This document shows positions 47,201 through 59,300 of a stretch of DNA of 64,000 nucleotides, one piece after another. A model generated the notes under the pieces. That model did not search any database, was not told where the DNA came from, and saw only the letters and a list, made by a program, of their open reading frames with translations. Source of the DNA: Lagopus muta (taxonomy: Eukaryota > Chordata > Aves > Galliformes > Phasianidae); the NCBI RefSeq assembly GCF_023343835.1, contig NC_064435.1, positions 37,224,603-37,288,602 on the forward strand, written 5' to 3'. How positions within the stretch are numbered: position 1 is the stretch's first letter; every line of letters begins with the position of its first letter. Made by a program: the position numbers and the translations under genes.

Positions 47201-49298
47201 TCAAGTCTTTCTAATACAAACTTTTTCCAAGAGTTTCAGGCCAATAGCTTCCTTTTCCTGAGGATGGACAACATTTGAAAATTACATCCGTTGTCCTGTA
47301 CAAACTTAGTTCACCTGCTTTCTTCAGGCTCTTATTCTGCACATAGAGGGCAACTCTCATTGTTTTTTGATTAATTTCATCAATCAGAGAGATTTGTAAG
47401 ACTGTGTCAATGTACATCCTCCATTACCAAGGGAAAAAATGGTTTCATTTTAATGACTTCATTAGATAGAGGACCACAGTGTTCTCCAGCTCGCTGCTCC
47501 CAGTAACAATTTTCTTTTTAGCTCTAAAATTACGTTGTAACTCTTTATCTGATCTTTGAAGGGCGGTATGTTACTGCAAGAGGAAGCACAAACTAAATGC
47601 ATGCTCTTAGGAATAGTTTTCCTCTATCTATTCATAATGCCTTTTTGTTTACTGGTACTCAGTGGTGTCAACTGATATATCTGTTGATATTATGATACAT
47701 ACTTTTCCGTGAAGAACATAGAAAATGCTATGGATAGTGATTTTTGATGCTGTAAGTCATGTAACAGCAGCTTTCAGTGATTCACCACATATTACTTGAG
47801 AAATTAGTAATGATAATAATCTTATACTCTAAAGTAACCTCATCTTTTCTTCTCCAAGATGTCACACCATGAACTGTGGGATATATTGTGTGACCATAAG
47901 GTGTTGCAAAAGCGCCTTGGAAAAGCACTGTTTCATTGAGTGAATAATGGAGTAGATTCACTTAGAGTGAGCTTTTTGCCGGTGTTCAGGGAGAAAAGGG
48001 GTATGCCTGCTGTGCTGCTCCACAGCTGAACCAGACCTATGCAAGCAATCCTGATCCAGCTCATCACATCACACAAGAAAGACCTGCATGCAGCTCTACA
48101 GACCTTCGTGCCCTCCAGACTGCCAGTTCCTTACTCTACATCCTTCAGAGGCTTTGCTGAGATGTAGCTACCTCTAGTTTCACCTTTCTTATGCAGTCCT
48201 CACTGACTTTATTCTCTTGTCTCCAGCTCTTAGGTTGAGTGCCCTGTTCCAGAGAGTGAGAAAGACCACCAGCCTCACTACAGATAGTTGCTAGGTGGAA
48301 GTGCTACAGTTCTGCTAGGCAAATGAGAATGCAGTAACTATATATAAAACATGGGACACAGGTACACCTTCAAGAATCTGTCATCTTCTCAAGATTGTGG
48401 CTAGCCATAGCCAATAGCCAAAAACCCAAAGGTTCTTGTTGAGATCTTTGTGGAAAGGAAGGAAGTTGAGGACAGAGGACAATATATCAAGGCAGTGCTG
48501 AGGATGCTCTGATGATTGAGAAAGCATAGCATTTGGTAAAATGTCACAATTCATTTGTGATCATGCAGAAAGTACCCTTTCTTCTCAAACTGTTCCCAGA
48601 CTCATGGGAGAATGCTTGCAGGGAGTGTCAGACATTACTTGTGGTGGCAATAGTGCTTAGATTGGGTAGTGGCATTTCCAGGTTTTCAGATCAAATTTTA
48701 AATATCACAGCTGGTAGTATTTCTAGCATAAGTTGCAAAAACTATTCTGATAAAACAACTCATCTCTTCTTTCTATACAGGATAAATCAAATTCCCTTCA
48801 GCTTGCTGTTGAGTATTCAAGTCCACAATTCAAAAGCTGTGTTTTTGTCTAGGCAGGATAGATGTTAAAATCTCCTCACTAATATATGGAACAGCTTCAC
48901 CTTTCTGTCCTTGGCCACAAATTCCCTGTGCCATACCATGTGAGCTATCTTCCACCTTTCACTCTCAAAGTAGCTACACGTCAGTGCCAGTGATTGTATA
49001 TCATTGAAATGCATTCTGTCATCCTTTGATGCCTGAGGAACTCTGGATATGCATTATTCAAAAAAGAAAAAGAACCTTCCAAGACCTAGAGTTTATCTGT
49101 TTACCTTATCCCTCCAGAAAGCAGAGAGAACTTGCACCATAACTAGTTAGAACAAAGAATCTCAGTGATACTGTCTGAAGTGTTGCATTTAGCAGGCAAA
49201 ATTAACACAAAACTAGACAGCACAAATTCACAAAGCATTCTTGTCACACAGTTTTAGCATCTTCTCTTGTTCATGTCTTCAGTATTTTGTCCATAGGG
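38204..49298. other. Gene-poor interval, nothing recognised
   Basis: Eleven kilobases of AT-rich sequence without recognisable exon, RNA gene or mobile element. A GT-rich tract occurs at 39243-39286. The lack of recent insertions could reflect constraint or simply old, unrecognisable repeats. Confidence 0.5.
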
Positions 49299-49372
49299 TA
49301 AATATATATATATATATATAATAAAATTTTATTTATATTTATATATACACACATATATATATTTATAAACTC
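49299..49372. repeat. AT-rich microsatellite, (AT)n and (TATT)n
   Basis: aaatatatatatatatatat followed by ttatttatatttatatatac, an acac interruption and more (AT)n. Confidence 0.95.
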
Positions 49373-50476
49373 CACTCTCATTGCTTTGGCTATGTTTAAA
49401 TTCACTTAAAGTGGATACTGTCACGGCTGAGGCAATGGGAACGCATTCAAATACAATGTAAGGCTGTACTAGTCTTTTGCTGAGTGTGATTTGTAATACT
49501 GCCTGCAAAGTTATTCCTGACTGTCCAAAAGACTCCATCAGGGTGTGATGCTATTACAAGCTTCTTTATACCTTCAGTGTGGTCTCAGAGGGATGGTCCT
49601 TCTTTTATATTCTCACAGACTTCCTGAGGAACTAATTTATCTTCACAGAAGCTTTCATAATTAAAAATCTGTCTATGAGCAGTTCTGGGTACAGATATAT
49701 TCCTTCACAGGGGGATTTTTGAAGAAGGCTGAAGAGTCTATTTTTGTTACTTTTTTTTTTTTTTTAAATAAGCACTTATCCTGAAGACTAATTAATGTGA
49801 CCTGAAAGTACACTGAAGCTGTTGTCTAAATCTTCTATTGCAGGCTGAGGAAAATGTTCTGATGAAGAGAGCAGGAATGAAGCACAAGAAGCTTAATTTG
49901 GGATAGCTGAAACTGTGCGAGACTGAGAAAATGCCCTGTGAGGTAAAAGTAGTTTGGGGGAAGGAAGCAGCCTCCGGAAAAAATGCAACTGAGCACCTTT
50001 CAGAAGGAACAAAAAATTGAGACTAAAGCTCCAAATGGGATAGGAACAGGACCAGAGGCTAATAAGTTCAGACCTCTCTGTCACTGAAGGCACAAAGCAT
50101 TTACCTATCAGCAGAGAACAATGAGCTGCCTGTACTTGAGAGGAGTAGTTTGTATACAGTTAGGCATCTTGTAAATGCCTATGATTATTACTTTCCACAT
50201 GCAAGAACATCATTTTGACAATAGAACCCAGAAAATGAACCATAAAATATATTTGATGAAATGTTGAAATAAGTATTTCCCAAATTATATAAATTGCGAG
50301 TAGGCATGAAGGGGACCTGATTTTCTACATGACTGAGCATCCAATTTCAGGAAACTACTAAGGAGTGTGCAGCTTTTGTTGGGTAACAGAGTCCTGTCAG
50401 AAGCTGCTACCTTCAAGAACACTGCAGTGAGCCTTATGGTTCATATGGCCTTGTAGATGAACCAGGATGTTACCAT
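49373..50476. other. Intergenic, nothing recognised
   Basis: AT-rich, with a T-run at about 49750-49766 and no supported feature. Confidence 0.5.
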
Positions 50477-50581
50477 CTGCTGGGCTTTTTTCTTTTCTTT
50501 CTGCCTTTTTTTTTTTTCTTTTCTTTTTTTTCTTTTTCTTTTTTTCTTTTTTTTTTTCTTTCTTTTTTTTTTTTTTTTTTT
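50477..50581. repeat. Polypyrimidine tract (T with scattered C)
   Basis: About 100 bp nearly all T with single C interruptions (ctttttttc-type units). The lysine/glutamate-rich open frame on the other strand is a by-product of this composition. Confidence 0.95.
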
Positions 50582-52249
50582 GATGAAACTCATGGTAACA
50601 ACGATGTATGAATTTAGCTTTCACATCTAATACTGCTTCCTAATCAAAAGAGAGAAAGACTTTATCAAGGCCTTTTGTAGAGATGATACTTGTCAACAAA
50701 GCAGATAAATAGATGTTTTTATTGAAGTCCCAAGGCTACAGAAGGATTATCTTTCTACCTGAAGTCAGACACACTGAAATAGAAGCGTGTTAAATAAAAC
50801 CTGAAGTGTAAACTAAAGACTGCTTTCACCTCCAAAACAGCCTAAGCGTAAAGTTAATTTAACTCCATTCACTGTGGTCTGTAGTTTCTTAAGAGTTTAT
50901 TAAATTAAAATTGGCTGGACACACACAGCTGCAATGTTGCCAAATGGAACAAAAAATCCCGTGTTGTACTCTCTTATCTGGTGAAATCACTGAGCTGAGG
51001 AAATGGTCCTCAGCTTATTCTGTCTCCCAAACTGCCTGGGAACTGCAAAAGAAAGTGCAAATCAGTCAATGCCAAAAACATACCAGAGACCCTTGTAACA
51101 CTTGAGCGTAGATGATTTCAGTTCCTGTGCCTGGGAACACTCCTCTGCGTTGTTTAACTTACTAGGGGAGAGGTCTTTATGTGAGCATATTTTTTACAAT
51201 TAATAAATGTGAGCATTTGAGAGGGACTGGAGCTACATGTGACATCTAGAGTGAAATCTGGAATAGCATTTTCATTCCTGTATGACTATTCAAATTGTTT
51301 ACTATTGCCTCTGATTCCTAGATCTTAGGTTAAGGCTTTCTGAAGTCCAAACAGATATAGGGGCCTCTGTTAGCAAAGAAACTATCACATCTTATTAATG
51401 TACTTTTTAAGGAGTATTTATAGTGTTCATTATTAGATGATTGGACTTGCAAACAGGGATAATTACTTCTTTCTCATAACAAAACTAGCCCATAGAGACA
51501 TTGCAGGCAATTGTGTTGAATTTTTTCACAGTGTTTGCTTCCATTACATATCAAACAGACTGGGTGATGATCTGCTTTAGAAAAGATGGAGGAGTATAAA
51601 AACTAACCTAACTTTTCATATTAATATGTTTGGGGAAATAGGTAGAACTTTGAGAACAGCTAAAGGTGAGCTGTTGTGAATTTTCAAACAAAACAGTCAT
51701 TTATCCATTAGATTTACAGCATTTCTACAGAAATGCTCACATGTGACTTTAATCTCAGGAAGGCTCTGATATTATTCCTTGCTAGCAGGAACATCATGCT
51801 GTGAATTACAAGTAAAAACATCATTAAAATGGAATATGAAACTACACGGTTCACACAGGGTTGTTGTACATATAACACACATGGAAAAAGCCAAGAGAAC
51901 TTGGTTATAAAAAGAGAAGTGGAAAAACCTCATGCAATTATATTTAGGAGATGTTTTAAATTGATGACCTACTTTTGTATAGAAATATACATATTCTTTT
52001 TCTGCACAGAAAGTTAAGACAGTTAAGCTTACTTATGTATCCTTAGGTGTGTGAAGTTATACTGTACTCGTTCTCCATCAGCTTCAGCCTTCCGGACAAA
52101 GCAAGCACTGTTTGTCCTTAAGCTGTTAGTGAGGTGTTCACAACCACATTGCAAAGACAGACTGAAATTATATTTACTATTACTCAGGATGTGACACAGG
52201 TATGAAACAAATTTCTATTTAGAGCTCACATTATGTTTTTATCCTAGCC
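50582..52249. other. Intergenic, nothing recognised
   Basis: No exon, RNA or mobile element recognised. Confidence 0.5.
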
Positions 52250-52597
52250 TTAGAATAATAGAATTTTCCAAGGGAAGGGATTGACAAAAATCATCAAGTT
52301 CAACTCCCAGTTCTACATAAGACCATCCAACATTCAAATCCTCTGTGTGAGAGGCCCTGGGCAGCCTTGCCCCATGCGCACCACCCTCTGATGAAGAATG
52401 TTTCCCTAACCCCCAGCTGCCCCTCCTGACACAGCTCCATGCTGTTTCCTCGGGTTCCATCACCGTCACAGAGAGCAGAGCTCAGTGCTGCCCCTCCGCT
52501 CTCCTTGTGAGGAGCTTCAGGCCTCCATGAGGCCTCTGCTCAGCTCTTCTACTCTGGGCTGAACAAACCAAGGGACCTGAGCTGCTCCCCTTAGCTT
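52250..52597 (-). mobile_element. CR1 LINE 3' region, older
   Basis: Reversed CR1: tagaataatagaattttcca, atcatcaagttcaactccca, a central ctgggcagccttgccccatg and a distal ctctgggctgaacaaaccaa, the last shared with the fragment at 55280-55600. Confidence 0.88.
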
Positions 52598-53335
52598 TAC
52601 CCAACTTCAGGCCAAAAGTTCCATTAATTTCACTAGGGTCAATGAAGCAAGCAGGAGCTTGCTCATTTGCAATCTCTTGCAAAAGCAAAATGGGAATGAT
52701 TAAATCTGGTTCGATTCACTTCAGCTTATCCACCGCCTTATCTTGTGGTAGAACTTGCTAGAGAAGATAAGAAATGTTCATTTTAATTAAAATAAACATG
52801 TCCACATAGCTAGAGGAACTGTATCATTCATCATTCTGAAAAGCTACCACTTCTGCTAGACTAGATTTATAACTGTTCTAATCAGAAGCCCAAATAGCAT
52901 TAGGTAATTATCCCTTCTTAAAAAAAGTGGTTTGAAGAATCTATACTGAAATCACACCATTATAAATGAATTCAGATAGGTCGAAATGCTCTGAGTTCTT
53001 TGATTTTGCAACAGGAAGCTGGGAACTCTGGGATATCTCTAGGTGAGATCTTGGGATCTGATTGTGCTAGAGGCTATCAACTGGGACCCTCTCACGGAAT
53101 GCACTTTTCTGTCTTGTCCTCTGCAATGACCATTTTTGCCAACAGAATTCAGCAGAAAAATATCAGAGGAATATTAAAATCCTCAGTTCACTGCAGGCAA
53201 TCTCTAGGGAGAAGTATTATGGTGCAGAACTAGAGATTTGATAGCAAACGTGTGTATAATATAATGGTTTTGGCCACGGAGAGTAAACAAGCGAGGCCCA
53301 AACTCTTAGGTAGAGTGCACCTCATTGGTAACTTT

Positions 53336-53685
53336 GAATCATAGAATCATAGAGCCATAAAGGTCAGAAAAGATCTCCATGATCATGCAGTTCAACTGTT
53401 TACCTACCACCAATACTTCCCCACTAAACCATGTTCCTTAGTACATCTAAACATTTCTTCAACACCTCCATGGATGGTGACTCTACACCTTCCTGCGCAG
53501 GCGATTCCAGCTCATGACCACTTTTTCTGAGAAGAAATTTTTCCTAATATCCAATCTGAACCTCCACTGGCACAACTTGAGGCCATTACTTCTCATTCTA
53601 TCACTATCACTTGGGCAAAGAGGCCAACCCGCACTTCATCTCAATCTCCTTTCAGGGAGTTGTAGAGAGCATCCACTAAGCGAGC
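53336..53685 (-). mobile_element. CR1 LINE 3' end
   Basis: Reversed tail gaatcatagaatcatagagc followed by 3' UTR and terminal ORF2 sequence (cacctccatggatggtgact; cacaacttgaggccattact; ctttcagggagttgtagaga). Similar in layout to the copy at 15026-15400. Confidence 0.94.
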
Positions 53686-55279
53686 AACTCAATCATAGAA
53701 GGAGATCAGAATTTATGAGCATGTGCGTAACTGCAGGTAGGACTGAAGCCTACATTCAGAAATAAAGCGTGATATCTGTGTTGCTGCATACCAGTGTAAA
53801 GACAAAAACAATTCTGATCTGGGAAGTTTTGTTTTTATTGACTAGATAAATCATGATGTACTGTTTCCATGTATTTTCTGTAAGCACACTATCAGCCATC
53901 TAACCTGGATAGCAACAGGGGTAACTCAAGATGGATTTAATGAGATGTGTTTAAAGTACATTCATAACCAGATTCAACAGACATGATTTTTTTATTTCCC
54001 CAAGCTTCTGATAAAGCCAGTAACCAGCTGTGAAAGTTAATTATACATTAGGCTATAAGTGGCCAGGGCTGGCGGAGATTCTTCAACCTCTGGTATATTT
54101 CTATCCCTTGGCAACAACACAGAAGGTGGAAGGCTGAATTTCATTTCCCCCTGGTTTGATATATCTGTGGTACATCAATGTGTTGGGATCTGTTTTTATG
54201 TTGCAGTGAGTTTCAGATTTGCTTGCCAAAATTTTGCTTCCATAATGAGGAATACAGATTCTTGTTGGTATTTGCATGTGCATCTAAACCAGGTTAATCT
54301 CTACTGTTTGACTAGTTTGCTGTTGCAGTAAACAATGAAGGATTTTTTTAATATATATCTTATTGGTGTGTCTCATGAGCTGTTTCTTAAAGAAGGACTC
54401 TTTTTCTCATCAGATATCATTTACAGTTTTTCCACTTCATTTGTCATTTCAGGTCTAATTACTCCTTTATTAATATCTCTGTGATGCTCTACAACAGTTA
54501 AGATGCTGGTAGTGTTTGTAGCCAAAAGTGTCCTATTTGGATATTACTGGACGAGATATTTGAAATTAAAATGGACATTTTGAGTGATCTGCTCCAATAG
54601 CAGTTATTACAATAAAATGATTTACTACAACCTGATAATGTAATCTCCTTTTCTCTGGACCTACGTGTATGCCTACTACAGTTTCCTGGAAACAACTCAA
54701 TCATATCAAAACCAGAATTTTTTTTTTTTCTTCATGGAAGCTGTGTAAAGAATTCACTTAGGCCTTCTTTATCTTAGTGGTATGCTGTGGTTTCGTTTCT
54801 TCATTTTTCCCATAGATTGGCAGCAGAATGATGAGTAGGGATGACTGGATCAGGTTAAGTGGATGCACCACAGTAATTCATTTCCTTCTGTACACGTATT
54901 TCAGAGGCTACGATTTTTTTCTTCCCTCAAACTAATAATTTATCATCATACAGTAGAAAGACGTCTTTTTTTTTCCTTTTTCCTGATATTCCTTGAAACA
55001 AATCAATTTTTTATAAAAGACAGTTAAATATTTACAGATAGTAATTACAATATTGTGATATGAAATATACAAGCTAATTGAATTGAGTGCCTGTAAATTT
55101 TAAGATATTTAAAGGAATTTTAAGATATTTTGCTGCATGTGTCTTCTTTTTAAATCAATTTAAACCTGTCTCCTATTGATTTAGATTAGGGAGGTATCAG
55201 CTGTGAGGCTTTACAGATAGCAGGCTAGAAATGTTCAAAGGCAGAAGAAGATCAGTGTGTGACCCCATACCCACTCCAC
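53686..55279. other. Intergenic, nothing recognised
   Basis: AT-rich. A small direct duplication of ttttaagatattt occurs near 55098 and 55123. Confidence 0.5.
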
Positions 55280-55600
55280 TCTTTCTTTTCCTAGTATCTA
55301 ACCTGTACTCTCCACTGATGCAGCTTCAAGCCATTCCCTTAGGTCCATCCTGCAGGCTGCCAGAAGGGCTCCCCTCAGCCTCCTCTGCTCTGGGCTGAAC
55401 AAACCAAGGGACCTCAGCCTCTTCTCATACACATTGCCCTCTTGATCCTTCATCATCTCTGTAGCCCTCCTTTAGATGGCTCTCAAACAGTTTTATGTTC
55501 TAATATTGTAGTGCCCAAACCTGCATAGAGTGCTCAAAGTGAGGCTGCAGCAGCACAGAACAGAACAATCCCTTCTCTCAGCCTGGCTGATGGTCAGATG
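55280..55600 (-). mobile_element. CR1 LINE terminal ORF2 fragment
   Basis: Reverse-oriented: the gcttcaagccattcccttag region, cagcctcctctgctctgggc, tgaacaaaccaagggacctc, and gtgctcaaagtgaggctgca. It lacks the extreme CR1 3' terminus. Confidence 0.85.
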
Positions 55601-58600
55601 ATATGTGGCTATGGAAAGTAAGGGCAATGAGCTGGGAAGAAAGAGTGTGGGGCTCATAGGAGTTGTGTTTTCAGCATACTAGCACAAACACAGCACTGTG
55701 GGATGGGAACTGTGCTTGCACGTGGACATGAAGGACTCCAGTGTCAGGGTCTTTCTTTAGAGGAGCACTTCTGTGTCTTTGGCCAGACAAACGTAAGGCT
55801 TCTCATACACAGCCTGCAGATGTGAAGTGTGCAAGCCTGCTGGACTGCCTGGAAAGCCCATTTTGTATACCTTAACATCTCCTAAGAGAGCATTTCAGCA
55901 GGTGGCACTGGCACAGCATCTGTCCCACGCTGTAGTACCACCAGGAAGAACAGATACCTCTTGCCATGAGAGCTGCTTTTTAAGCAAATGTTTTAAGCAA
56001 ATGGCCTGCAGCTGATAAGGGGATGTTTCATGACTGCCAGCCTCAGATTGGGAAAGTAATTCATCTTCAGCCATAGATGAGGTTAATAAAAATCAGGGCT
56101 TGTAAGGGTGATAAATTGCTCATTAAAAAGTTGCACTGATAGTCTGCTCCTAATAAAACTTCAGCATTTCTCTTCCACTGTGATTCTTTCATATAGGAGG
56201 CTGATAAAATGATAACACTGCTTCTGGGAAAATTATCCTCTCACAGTAATTCAAATGCAACATTTCACCACAAATACCTTCTAGTGTTTTTGTATGAGAA
56301 ATGTTATTAGGCTGTGTATTTCCTGGGACTGATTTACTTTTGCCAATTTTCAGACCCTCATTCTTCTCTGAGCATATTGCCAGCTGCACCCTGACTTACG
56401 TGCTATTTAATTTTTTTTCCCTTCATGTTTTCTTTTTTTTTTTCCCCCAAATACTTACAGTTCTTAATTTCCCAAGCCCCCTCCCTCTTTGTGCCTGAGC
56501 CCTTTTCCCCATTAGCTCCCTCTCTTCCTTCCAGGTGACCGCATTCTGCCTCCTTCACATCTGCTTCATCGGAGTGCATCTTCAGCATCAGTGAAGTTAC
56601 GTTCCAAGTGGCATCAAGAACTCTGCAGGTCTGCCCATCCTTGATTTTCACCTAGAAGCTTTAGCCAGTAAAGCACATGCTTACAGACAAAGTGAACTCC
56701 AGCAATTTCAATCAATCTACACTGACTGTAGAACTAGAACAGGTTTAGCTTGCGCATCTGATTGCCTCAGTTTCTTAGTTATAAAGCAGAAATCCAACAC
56801 TTGCCAGTTATATTGGGATAAATTTGTTTAAAATTGTGAGCTGACATAAAACACTAAGTAATTTGTACAGTTATGGGCACTTTCATCTCAAAGGCAGCTT
56901 TAGAAACAACTCTTCCCTAAGTGAAAAACTGTAATGAAGGAAACGTGTTGGTTGTTTCTTGCTTAAAACCTGAAAAATATGCAAATGGATACCATTAAGA
57001 ACTTCTGGAACTGCTGTTTAATATGCTAACTCTATAGCCAGCACAAATACATTTCCTTCCATACATTTCTTATTACCACATAATTCCACAGAGATCTGAG
57101 TTCCAGAGTGAAAATTCAAATAATGTAAAATAAAAACATTGTTAAGTATTCTGAAAAATCTCTCTGTAAGATATAGCTTCAGAGCAGGTTTTTGTTTTTG
57201 TTGTTATAAATTTCATAAAAGAAATATTTTATTTAGTTCTCTGCTTCCTGCATTAAAAGAGGGAAGTAGAGGAATCACCATAACAACTGTACCACCAAAA
57301 AAAGTAGCATTTTCTTAAAGCAATACATAAATCTAGCACGATAAACATATATTTGAGGCTTAGTGTCAAAGATTGATGGCAATTACATCAGTGTTGCAAC
57401 AATAAAAGGAAAGGAGGAAGCAAGCCAACATCGTTAGTCGCAATACTCCTGGGGCTGCAATTCTTTATTTGCCTTTTCCTCACCTCGTATGCACCTAGCC
57501 AGGCATATTCACTGATATTTCCCAAAGTGCCACGTGATACTTTTGGTTCTATTTTTTCCTAGTGCAACACTTGAGAAAATGCTGCATGAAACTGACAAAG
57601 TGCAGCAGAGGACAAGAGCAGGTCCTTTGGTTTCAGGAATAGCTGGATTTCTCAGGCTGATTACCCACATGGAAAAGCTGGCCCACCAACCCATTGCATT
57701 TTAGGCAAATGAGTGATCTTAGAGGAGGTCAAGACCTGGAAAATGGGTGGAATTTAAAAGTAATCTTAACATGTAATAGCACTACTGAACTTCTTATTTT
57801 AGGATCTAAACAGACACCTCATTATCTACACCAGTCCCTTTTTCCATTTATAAAGGAAGCAACATTTGTTGTAAACAAGAAAGCAATCATATCACAGCTG
57901 GAGTATTCCCTAGTTTATTCTTAAGCTAAAGTGAAGCTAGATAGAATAATCACAACATATCAATGTTGGTAAACAAAGCTAATTTACATATACTGTCTCA
58001 TTCCATACATCTAGTGAGCTGTCTTAATCTCTTGCGATGTTTTCAGTCACAAGATCATGCACGTAGTGCACAACAGACCTTTTTATCCTTCAAGTCTTCC
58101 ATTTAGCCTCTTGAGGTAGATAATACCTTAGCTCATCAACATGACAAGGATAATGCTCTAATCAAACACTCTGGTGGACCATTATGGCACACAATAACAG
58201 GTGTTCTTGATGACTTTATCAGACATGCATCAGAACATTCCCTTTCAACAGAGTAACAAATCATTTCCATTTAATGCAAAGCTTCAGGATATACTTTAGG
58301 AAGGCTAGAATTCGGGGGACAAAATGGAGAGACAAAATTATTATGTCTTCAGTGACACATAATAACACCTTTTATAATATATGCTGTTTAAATTGAATTC
58401 ATTTCATCATTCATTTCCAGGGTTTCCAGAAGAGTTTCCGTGGCCTGGTGTGGGAGCTGGGAGCATACAAATAGATGCCAATTCCATTAAGTCACTTGAG
58501 ATCTGAAAACTGCCCAGAGCTGCACCACTTCAGTGTGATTTTGTTAGGACTGGCAAGAAAAAAAACAAAGATCAGGTTGAGGAAGCTGATGTACCAGCTC

Positions 58601-59149
58601 CATTTGAAGATAAATCTGAGAGACTACACTGAGCAGTGTGTGGCAGGACTGCCTCTATTTTCTGAAATAAATAGCTCTGCTGGGTGTTGGGCAGACTGTC
58701 TGTCTGATTTGTTTGTGAAGGTAGCCTGATAGGTTTCCAGTGCCTGAAACTGAAAATCCCATGCATGAGTATGAGCAAACCTCCACTCATCATTTACATG
58801 TATATTTTTACATGCCATAATTTTGCTTATAGATGAAAGAAACAAGGCAGAGTATGCTGTGCACACCCTAGATATGCAGAAGAGTGCAAGTCATTTTATA
58901 AATCAGAGTAATTTCTCTCAGATTGAAGCTTGAACTAATGAAGACAGGGATATTATGCATTTGAAGGAAACAGTCCTTACAGTGAAGGATTTCTTAAAAT
59001 GTGAAATGTCTTCTCAGCCTCTCACCCTTTCCTCTCATAGTTTCTCACTTAATATTTTCCTACACAGGGAAATAGTGTATTAGGTCATTTACTATGTTTG
59101 AGGGATTCTTTCTTTGTTAGTACCTCTTCATATTCTCAGAGTAGTTGAG
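55601..59149. other. Intergenic, nothing recognised
   Basis: AT-rich, with short T-runs near 56.4 kb and no supported feature. Confidence 0.5.
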
Positions 59150-59300
59150 ACTGAGTGGGAACTCTGGAAATCATCTAGTCCTACCCCTCTTACCCGGGCA
59201 CAGCTGGTCAGAGTAGACTGTCCAAGCTTTTATTGATTTGGGTTTCTGAGGATGGAGACTTCACAGCCTTTCCCTGGAAGGGGGTGGCAATATACCATGC
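59150..59300 (-). mobile_element. Probable old CR1 fragment
   Basis: aactctggaaatcatctagt, cctacccct and gatggagacttcacagcctt keep the order of the CR1 3' region in reverse, but divergence is high. Confidence 0.5.

Noticed and set aside
50397-50624. Lysine-rich minus-strand open frame
   Set aside because: Entirely produced by the polypyrimidine tract on the plus strand.
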